A stretch of DNA of 35,879 bases from an uncultured bacterium (GTDB lineage Bacteria; Bacteroidota; Bacteroidia; Chitinophagales; Chitinophagaceae): positions 1-35,879 of the forward strand of contig CAJBPC010000003.1 in assembly GCA_903957405.1 (NCBI GenBank), in the 5' to 3' direction. Each line of letters starts with the position of its first letter. Position 1 is the first letter of the stretch. Positions 28,854 through 35,879 of this stretch are shown here, one piece after another. The notes under the pieces are model-generated. The model was not told where the DNA came from. It ran no database searches and saw only the letters and a program-made list of their open reading frames with translations. A program made the position numbers and the translations under genes.

Positions 28854-29258
28854 TTATTGGACCTTGACAATGATCTTGTAGGCCTTTCTGACCTTTCTGT
28901 TTCCGGAGACGACGGTGTATGTCTTTGGATTTGCCAGATCGGAGAAGTCTACCTTCCCGACGATCTTAGGATCCAGCTTGCAATCCGAGGCAAGGGTGAA
29001 CTGAGGGTAGAGGTTTTTAAGATCGGTGCCGAAATTCACGGTCACGTCGATGGTCTGAGCCACCGTATCGATGATCGGCACCCCGTTGCGTACGGTTATG
29101 AAATCCGTTCCCAGCAACTCGAAGTTGCTGACGAAGCATTCCGCCCTTGTGGTGATCAGCAATCCATCCTCATCGACCGGAAGGTCTTTTTTGCATGCAG
29201 AGGCAAATGCTGCCAGCAGCAAGATTGCATAGAGTATGGTATTTTTAATACTTTTCAT
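28854..29258 (-). CDS. Small PUL lipoprotein (DUF5018-like domain)
   Basis: 134 aa; lipobox FASACKKD; DVTVNFGTDLKNLYPQFTLASDCKLDP...YTVVSGNRKVRKAYKIIVKVQ. Confidence 0.65.
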   Translation of the reverse strand: MKSIKNTILYAILLLAAFASACKKDLPVDEDGLLITTRAECFVSNFELLGTDFITVRNGVPIIDTVAQTIDVTVNFGTDLKNLYPQFTLASDCKLDPKIVGKVDFSDLANPKTYTVVSGNRKVRKAYKIIVKVQ

Positions 29259-29286
29259 GTCAGTTGATTTTTTTAGGTATTACGGT

Positions 29287-31125
29287 TTAGCGCCAGGGGA
29301 TGTTTTGTGTCAGATTCGGGTTTCTGTCCCTTTCCGTTGGCGGGATCCTGAAGATGTAGTTCTGCTGGTACACCCTGTCGATCGTGTTTTGATAATACCG
29401 TTGTTGTTGTGCGCCCCATGTATCGATCCTCCATACGCCAACGCCTCCGGGAGGTCCCCATGTCTTTTCAATGGCCCTCCACCTGCGAAGGTCAAAACCG
29501 CGATGTCCTTCAGCGACGAGTTCGATGATGCGTTCTTGCTCTATGGCGTCAAAGAAGGCCTGTTTGCTGGCGAATTTATCCGCTTTCAGCGCCGGGAGGT
29601 TGCCCCTGGCGCGTATTTTATTCAGTCCGGCGACAGCATCCGCCAGCGGGCCGCTTACTTCGTTGCTGGCTTCGGCGTACATGAGGAATACATCTGCCAG
29701 GCGCATGACAGGCCAGGCGAAATCCCCTTCTGAACGTCCGAGTCCTTCATAGTTGCGGACAAATTTCCGGAAAATGTACCCGGAATTGGATCCATCCGTA
29801 TTGTACGAGATATATTTCACCCCGCCGATGGTGACGTTGGCTGCCCATGTCCGGTAGATGAACGGGGAGAAGCCTGTGGACTTCAGTGCGGTGAGTCCGA
29901 TGCACATCTCATAATCCCACAAGATGGAGGCCTTCATCCGGTAGTCACGGTTGGCGTAGGAGTTGGGGTTCACCGCGGAGTTGAGCGTTGTGCGTGCAGC
30001 AGCATTTGTCGTCGGATTCAATGGTATCAGCTTGGGGGCGAATTCGCCCGTTGTCGTCAGCTGATAGCGGTCGGCAATCTCATAGCGGGGTGAGGCCCAT
30101 GCTTGAGAGCCTTCGATGGTACGACCTGAGAAGTCCCGCATCAGCTCCTCGCCCTGTGATGGGTTGGTGGGGGTGCCTGAGTGGTTGAAAGCCATGATGA
30201 CTTCGGGATTGCCATTCGCCTTCGGTGTGAAGAGTTCGAAATAGTTCGGCAGGATGTCTGCTTTTCCGAGGGCGTCTATCTGACCCGGATCACCATTTTT
30301 ATAGAGGGTGAGACCGAAATCGTTCATCACGGATTTGAAATCGGCTGCGGACGCTGCGAAGGCCGTCTGTGCCTCACCTGAATTCTGCTGGAAGCCTTCG
30401 AGCTCAGGCCATCCGTTCTTCTTCCAGCTGCCCCAGTAGAGGTTTAGTTTTCCGCGGAATGCGAGGGCTGCGGGCTTGGCGGCACGCCCTACTCCTACCG
30501 CTTTAGCCGGCAGCTTTGCCACGGCGTAGTCGAAGTCGGCCATGATGGAGTCCTTCACCTGGCCGATCGGCAAGCGGGTGAGCTGGGTCACTTCACTGTT
30601 GTCGTATATGATCTTCCCGATATAGGGCACGTCACCCCACATGGAGATCAGCCTGAAGTAGGTCATTCCGCGCAGCAGCCTGGCCTCCGCAATGATCGTC
30701 TCGAGGTTGGCCAGGGATGCACCCGATGCATTGGGCAGCATCTTCAGCGTGATGTTCTCGATCACATAGTTCGCACGGTGTACCGATCCGTAGAGGTACT
30801 GGAAATACTTGTCGAAGCTTGCACCATAACCGGAAGGGTCATAGTTGCCGCCCTGATAGGCATCGCCCCTGAGGATGCTACCGCTCGTGGCGCTGGTGCC
30901 TCTGACGCGGGTGTATTCAGACTGCCCTTCGAAGTAGTAGTCACGGTCGAAGACCGCCCTGGCAGATGCGTAAGCCGACATCAGCGCAATGGTAGCATCC
31001 GCTTCCGTCTTCCAGAATACCGAGGCATCCAGCAAGCCGGTGGGTGTCTGATCAAGCAGCTCTTTCTTGCAGGAGACATGCATCAGCATGATCACGCCGA
31101 GAAAAAGGGTCGTGTATCTTTTCAT
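29287..31125 (-). CDS. susD-like: RagB/SusD family nutrient uptake outer membrane lipoprotein
   Basis: LMHVSCKKELLDQTPTG lipobox; FFDAIEQERIIELVAEGHRGFDLRRWRAIEKTWG SusD C-terminal signature. ORF opens at 31146. Confidence 0.96.
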   Translation of the reverse strand: MKRYTTLFLGVIMLMHVSCKKELLDQTPTGLLDASVFWKTEADATIALMSAYASARAVFDRDYYFEGQSEYTRVRGTSATSGSILRGDAYQGGNYDPSGYGASFDKYFQYLYGSVHRANYVIENITLKMLPNASGASLANLETIIAEARLLRGMTYFRLISMWGDVPYIGKIIYDNSEVTQLTRLPIGQVKDSIMADFDYAVAKLPAKAVGVGRAAKPAALAFRGKLNLYWGSWKKNGWPELEGFQQNSGEAQTAFAASAADFKSVMNDFGLTLYKNGDPGQIDALGKADILPNYFELFTPKANGNPEVIMAFNHSGTPTNPSQGEELMRDFSGRTIEGSQAWASPRYEIADRYQLTTTGEFAPKLIPLNPTTNAAARTTLNSAVNPNSYANRDYRMKASILWDYEMCIGLTALKSTGFSPFIYRTWAANVTIGGVKYISYNTDGSNSGYIFRKFVRNYEGLGRSEGDFAWPVMRLADVFLMYAEASNEVSGPLADAVAGLNKIRARGNLPALKADKFASKQAFFDAIEQERIIELVAEGHRGFDLRRWRAIEKTWGPPGGVGVWRIDTWGAQQQRYYQNTIDRVYQQNYIFRIPPTERDRNPNLTQNIPWR

Positions 31126-31157
31126 ATCGTTCATCGGAAATTTCATTGTTGCAGGGT

Positions 31158-34100
31158 TTAGAAGCTCAGGTTGACTGCTAATGAATAGGACTTGTTGATG
31201 GGGTAAACGTTGTTGTCATCCCCTTGTTTTTCGGGGTCTAGACCGCGGTATCTCGTCATTGTGCCAAGGTTCTCGGCAGAAGCCACCAGTCGGAGGTTTG
31301 AGATGCCGAGTTTCGACAATCCCCTGCCGGGTATGGTATAACCGACTTGTACGTTCTTCACCCTCAGATAGCTCATATCATCCAACCAAAAAGTACTGGA
31401 CTGGCGGTTATTGCCACTGCCACCGAGCCTTGGCCAGCTGCCATCCCGGTTCTCCCATGTCCATGGGTTGTTCCAATGCTCCCAAGAGGCGGCATATCGT
31501 GCATTGTTGAAGTTGGTATTGTTGTAGATATTCAGCCAGTAATCCTTCCGGCCTGTGGCGCCTTGGAGGAAAACCGTGACATCGAATCCCTTCCAGGTAA
31601 CGAAACCATTCAACGCGAAAGTGGTCGTCGGACGCTCTTGCTGGATGTTGGGATAGGCCTTTCTGTCATCCGCAGTGATGCGGCCGTCACCGTTGAGGTC
31701 TTTAAGGAGCACATCCCCCGGTGAGGCGCCTTGCGGTGTGGAATTGTATATGTCCTGCCAGGTCTGGGCGAGTCCTTTGTCTTCATAAGCATACACGAAC
31801 TGGTATGGCATCTCCAGGAAGATGTTGCCTCTGAGCAGCAACGTATTCCATGACTCGAGGTTGTTGTGGTTGTACGCGAAGTTGGCATTCACTCCGTACA
31901 TGAGTTTTCCGATCCTGTCTTTCCAGCTGAGATCGAATTCAACACCGTTGTTCCGCAAGTTCCCGATGTTCGTCCTTGGTGCGGGGCTGTATGCGCCGAT
32001 CAGGAAGATGGAGAACTCAGACGGGCGGTTCATCCCGGAGGTCAGACGGTTGTAATAATCGACGGTGGCCGTCAGCCTGTTATTGAGGAAGGCGAGGTCA
32101 AGGCCCACATTGAGTACGGTGGAAGTCTCCCATGTCAGGAAGCGGTTGATCATCTTGCTGTTGGCGAAACCGCGCTGAACGCTGGATCCGATCACATAGT
32201 TGATGTTTGCCAGGGTCTCTTTCTGTTCGTAGCGACCGACACCGCTGTTATTTCCAAGGCTGCCATAAGACACACGCAGCTTACCGTTGGTCAGGAACTT
32301 GTCCGTGAACCTTTGGATGAATTTCTCCTCTGTGAATTTCCAACCCACCGCCACGGAAGGGAAGAAACCAAAGCGGCTTCCATCCAGGAACTTTGAGGAG
32401 CCATCCACGCGGATATTGGCTTCCAGGAGATACTTGTTATACGCGGTGTAGTTGACCCTGCCGATATAAGACTGCAGTCCTTCCGCTGTGGAGTTGCCGG
32501 AGGTTGACTGGATATCCGTCAGTGCAGCGTTGATCTCCGTCAGGCTGGGATGCAGACGATCATTCCGTGAACTTCCCTGTGAGCGATCATACCAATACTC
32601 CTCGCTGTAAACGAACAGTGCTCCGATGTCATGGTCGCGGCCGATCTTCTTGTTGTAGTTCAGACGACCGGTGAGCATCGTCTTGTATCCGGTGGCAGTG
32701 CTGTTGGATATACCGGCATTTTGGCCCACATAGGTGCGGCTTCCGAAGGATTCTGTCTGGAAGTTGTAGGCCTGGTTCGGTGTATTCGCCGCATACTGAA
32801 ACTGGTTGTAATAGTTGAGGGCATAATCGGCGCGCGCTGTCAGTCCCTTGATGGGCGTCCAGTCAAAATACATCTGGGTATTCGCCTCCTGGCGTGTCCT
32901 CCGCGTGAGGCTGTTGATGTATAAAGTGTAAGGGTTGTAGGCTTGCGGATCCTCGCCATAGGCCATCACACCACCGAAGTTGCCAGACGCCGGATCATAG
33001 GGCAGCAGACCGGAGATGGCATACTGCATATCGTTGCCTGCCGTGTTGGAAGCATCCGGGTCATTGAATCCTTCGTCCAGTGCGAAAACATAATTGGACC
33101 AGTTGCCGTTGAAACGGAAACCGACATTCATGTTGTTCCTGATCTTGGAATCGAAGTTGAAGCGGGCGTTGTACTGCCTGAAATCATTATTGATCTGCAG
33201 CCCTTGTTCATCCTTCACACCGGCGGAGACGAAGAAATTATTCGTCTCGCTGCCGCCAGTGGCCGAGACGTTATAGTTCTGGTAGCGTCCCTGACGCATG
33301 ATGATGTCCCACACATCCGTGTTGGGGAACTTCACCGGATCGATCATGCTTTTTGCCAGCCACTCATCCACCGTGCCATTCCTAAAGAGTTGGTTGCCCG
33401 GCAATGTCGTGACAGCGGTCCTGTTTTGCTGGAGCGTGAGTGCACGGGAATAGTCATCCATGAAGTCTTGTCCGCGTGTGGGCAAGATGATTGAGCTGTT
33501 GCTGACGAAATCCAGCCTGGTTTTCTTCATGCCCTTACCGCTTCGGGTGGTGATCAGGATCACCCCGTTGGCCGCCCTGGATCCGTAGACCGAAGCGGAT
33601 GTAGCATCTTTCAGGACAGATATGGTCTCGATGTCGTTGATGTTGATGCGGTTGATGTCCACATCCGGCATTCCGTCCACTACGATCAATGGACCGGCAT
33701 TGTTGACAGTACCCAGACCGCGGATGATGAGGCTTGCATCGTTATTACCGGCCATGCCGGAAGACTGAACCGCCTGCAGACCCGGCACAAGGCCTGTAAG
33801 TGCGGCGGATGCGTTGGGCAATGCCCGGCTGGTGATCTTTTCATCCACACCTACGGTCGAAACGGAACCGACCAGGTTGACTTTCTTCTGGCGACCGTAA
33901 CCGACCACCACGACATCATTCATGGCCGAAGAAGAAGGCGTCATCACCACGATGTAGGCATCCCGTTGGTCGACTTTAATGGTGAATGACTCATGCGTGG
34001 CCGAAGACAGGAGTATTTCCGCACCGGGATTCGCAATGATCTTGAAATTGCCAAGGGCGTCTGTCGTAGTGCCCGACGCACTCCCCTTGACCATCACGGA

Positions 34101-34253
34101 GATGTTGGCCAAAGGCTCCCCGGCAGGATCTTTCACCGTGCCGGTGATCGTTTTCTGCTGTGCCTGTGAAGCAAGCGAAGAAAAGATCAGAAAAAAAATA
34201 AATGAAAAGACGACCTTGAAGATGGTCGAACTTTTGCATGGATAAAATCTCAT
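31158..34253 (-). CDS. susC-like: SusC/RagA family TonB-linked outer membrane protein
   Basis: ITGTVKDPAGEPLANISVMVKGSASGTTTDALGNFKI; MNDVVVVGYGRQKKVNLVGSVS; SIISVLKDATSASVYGSRAANGVILITTRSGK-type plug; C-terminal LVASAENLGTMTRYRGLDPE...SLAVNLSF. Confidence 0.97.
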   Translation of the reverse strand: MRFYPCKSSTIFKVVFSFIFFLIFSSLASQAQQKTITGTVKDPAGEPLANISVMVKGSASGTTTDALGNFKIIANPGAEILLSSATHESFTIKVDQRDAYIVVMTPSSSAMNDVVVVGYGRQKKVNLVGSVSTVGVDEKITSRALPNASAALTGLVPGLQAVQSSGMAGNNDASLIIRGLGTVNNAGPLIVVDGMPDVDINRININDIETISVLKDATSASVYGSRAANGVILITTRSGKGMKKTRLDFVSNSSIILPTRGQDFMDDYSRALTLQQNRTAVTTLPGNQLFRNGTVDEWLAKSMIDPVKFPNTDVWDIIMRQGRYQNYNVSATGGSETNNFFVSAGVKDEQGLQINNDFRQYNARFNFDSKIRNNMNVGFRFNGNWSNYVFALDEGFNDPDASNTAGNDMQYAISGLLPYDPASGNFGGVMAYGEDPQAYNPYTLYINSLTRRTRQEANTQMYFDWTPIKGLTARADYALNYYNQFQYAANTPNQAYNFQTESFGSRTYVGQNAGISNSTATGYKTMLTGRLNYNKKIGRDHDIGALFVYSEEYWYDRSQGSSRNDRLHPSLTEINAALTDIQSTSGNSTAEGLQSYIGRVNYTAYNKYLLEANIRVDGSSKFLDGSRFGFFPSVAVGWKFTEEKFIQRFTDKFLTNGKLRVSYGSLGNNSGVGRYEQKETLANINYVIGSSVQRGFANSKMINRFLTWETSTVLNVGLDLAFLNNRLTATVDYYNRLTSGMNRPSEFSIFLIGAYSPAPRTNIGNLRNNGVEFDLSWKDRIGKLMYGVNANFAYNHNNLESWNTLLLRGNIFLEMPYQFVYAYEDKGLAQTWQDIYNSTPQGASPGDVLLKDLNGDGRITADDRKAYPNIQQERPTTTFALNGFVTWKGFDVTVFLQGATGRKDYWLNIYNNTNFNNARYAASWEHWNNPWTWENRDGSWPRLGGSGNNRQSSTFWLDDMSYLRVKNVQVGYTIPGRGLSKLGISNLRLVASAENLGTMTRYRGLDPEKQGDDNNVYPINKSYSLAVNLSF

Positions 34254-34335
34254 GGCAGCAGTTTTTAAATTGTTTTCAACCTGACTATAACCCTAATAAA
34301 AAATTAGCAATAGTAATGAAGATATCTCATACCCA

Positions 34336-35523
34336 TTATAGAATCCATTTCTTGTAACGGTGCATTGCCTCCAGAAAATAGTAGTCGCCGTAGGTCAGCG
34401 GCTGGTCGACTTCTGATTTCGCCAGAAGGTGACCCACTCCATGCATGAGGATGAATCCCCCGTTCTCACCCGGCTTAGCCCTATAAGCGTTTGACCCTAG
34501 TTTCAGGATGATCTGTTTGGCCGTCTCGACGTATTTCTTCCGTTCCTTTCCTTTGGTATACCGTGATAGTTCCAGTAAGCCGGAGGCGATGACGGATGCG
34601 GCAGATGCATCGCGCAATGCGTTGGGGATGTCCGGCGCGTTGAAATCCCAGTAGGGGATATTGTCTGATGGCATGTTGGGATGCTCCAATAAGTACTTGA
34701 TGATATTCCTTGCATGGTCGAGGTAGCGCTTATCCTTTTCAAAGCGATACATCATCGTGAATCCATAAAAGCCCCATGCCTGTCCGCGCGACCATGCGGA
34801 GGCATCATTGTAGCCCTGATGGTTCTTGCCTTTGAATGCACCCGTCTCCAGGTCGTAGTCGAGCACGTGGAAAGCGCTGTGATCGGGGCGATAATGGTTC
34901 TTTAGCGTGGCGTTCGCATGGTTCAAGGCGATCTCCCTGAATTTGGGATCTCCACCCTGCTGCGTCACCCAGAGCAACAGCTCGAGGTTCATCATGTTAT
35001 CGATGATGACCGGGCAGTTGAAATTTTGGTTCTTGTTCCAGCTCTGTATCGATTTTATCTGCGGGCGATACCGTGTGATGAGCGACATGGCCGCCGTATC
35101 GATGGTCTTTTTTACAGAAGGGTCCTGGAACAGCCGGTAGGCGTTTCCAAAACTGCAGTACATCATGAAGCCCAGGTCGTGGTTGCCGGTATAGTGCTTC
35201 ATCTTTTCCTGGATGGATAGTCTCTTCTTTGCAATTTCCAACACCTGCCCATCGCCGGTGTGTTCATAAATGTAGAGCATGCTTCCCGGAAAAAACCCGC
35301 TCGTCCACCAACGGGTATCACTTGGGACGACCTTTCCCGTCTCCTTGACGAAACTGCGCGGCATCATGTCAGATGGAACCTGTGCATCCAGCAGTTTGTA
35401 CTGGGCAGCTGCATTGCGGAACTGTTCGTCGATGAACGGCCCCATATCCTGGGCCGTTATTGTTGCGGGAGTAAAAATGACAAAACACAGCACCAATAGG
35501 TGCAGCATGACGAATTTTTTCAT
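34336..35523 (-). CDS. Glycoside hydrolase family 88 (unsaturated glucuronyl hydrolase), secreted
   Basis: RWWTSGFFPGSMLYIYEHTGD, HDLGFMMYCSFGNAYRL, DNMMNLELLLWV, GYNDASAWSRGQAWGFYGFTMMYR; signal peptide from MKKF at 35523. Confidence 0.94.
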   Translation of the reverse strand: MKKFVMLHLLVLCFVIFTPATITAQDMGPFIDEQFRNAAAQYKLLDAQVPSDMMPRSFVKETGKVVPSDTRWWTSGFFPGSMLYIYEHTGDGQVLEIAKKRLSIQEKMKHYTGNHDLGFMMYCSFGNAYRLFQDPSVKKTIDTAAMSLITRYRPQIKSIQSWNKNQNFNCPVIIDNMMNLELLLWVTQQGGDPKFREIALNHANATLKNHYRPDHSAFHVLDYDLETGAFKGKNHQGYNDASAWSRGQAWGFYGFTMMYRFEKDKRYLDHARNIIKYLLEHPNMPSDNIPYWDFNAPDIPNALRDASAASVIASGLLELSRYTKGKERKKYVETAKQIILKLGSNAYRAKPGENGGFILMHGVGHLLAKSEVDQPLTYGDYYFLEAMHRYKKWIL

Positions 35524-35632
35524 GAGCAAGGAAGGTTGTGGGGTGAAAATTAAGGTGAATTGATGATATCCCATAAACATATATGAAGATTTATTTCAGA
35601 CCAAGTCTCGTGCAGTCCGCGTCGATTGAAAA

Positions 35633-35671
35633 CGAAATCGTTTGCGTTATTTTTTTTCGCAACCGATTTCG
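35633..35671. promoter_or_regulatory. Inverted pair of candidate LacI-family operators upstream of the GH88-susCD operon
   Basis: CGAAATCGTTTGCG (35633-35646) and CGCAACCGATTTCG (35658-35671): 13/14 inverted match, each a CG-centred pseudo-palindrome. Confidence 0.5.
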
Positions 35672-35879
35672 ATGAATTTATACGACCGCATTGAGAAACC
35701 ATCCCACTATGGCTATATTCGGAATGTCTTATATGACGGCTTCGCGATTGCGGCCTCCAGTCATTAACCAAATCCGCCATGACGTCTTTTTTTATACCAA
35801 TCCTTCGACAAGATGACAAAACCGCAGTTTACTCATATTGATCGCATACAAATCACAACTCCATGATGATAAAAAGAAC

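Noticed and set aside
31866-33494. Plus-strand ORFs of 176, 97 and 183 aa opposite susC
   Set aside because: Antisense to a clear SusC reading frame; no independent support.
35672-35767. 31-aa plus-strand ORF MNLYDRIEKPSHYGYIRNVLYDGFAIAASSH
   Set aside because: Short, immediately adjoining the candidate operator; no evidence of translation, though leader-peptide function cannot be excluded.
35863-35879. Possible start of a rightward gene (ATGATGATAAAAAGAAC)
   Set aside because: Only five codons before the window ends; not enough to call.
1-35879. CRISPR arrays, transposases, integrases, phage genes
   Set aside because: No regular spaced repeats or recognisable mobile-element proteins; the tRNA has no adjacent integrase.

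Overview
The window looks like Bacteroidota chromosome: SusC/SusD pair, TAnnTTTG-type promoter, many SPII-type lipoproteins. It has four blocks. (1) 1-6044, minus strand: a respiratory complex I operon, nuoA-B-C-D-H-I-J-K-L (nuoL truncated by the window edge). nuoE/F/G are absent between nuoD and nuoH, which suggests an 11-subunit-type complex I without the NADH-oxidising module. (2) 6.2-14.6 kb: housekeeping and accessory genes: META-domain lipoprotein, membrane-anchored AraC-type regulator, TauE/SafE permease with a small Cys-tailed membrane protein, YtxH protein, two TPM-domain proteins, LemA, pgk and gapA. (3) 14.7-18.6 kb: tRNA-Glu(UUC) with a near-perfect Bacteroidota promoter and a terminator, then an orphan 1083-aa multi-TM protein that may be a GT-C-like glycosyltransferase. 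(4) 18.7-35.6 kb: a polysaccharide utilisation locus (PUL) for a uronic-acid polysaccharide. It has two convergent gene groups: heparinase II/III-like x2 and a PL8 lyase on +; GH88, SusC, SusD, two lipoproteins and an alginate-lyase/beta-helix fusion on -. No sulfatase is visible. The PUL is the best candidate for an undescribed system, especially the 705-aa two-domain fusion and the set of four lyases plus GH88. No CRISPR arrays, IS elements or rRNA were seen.
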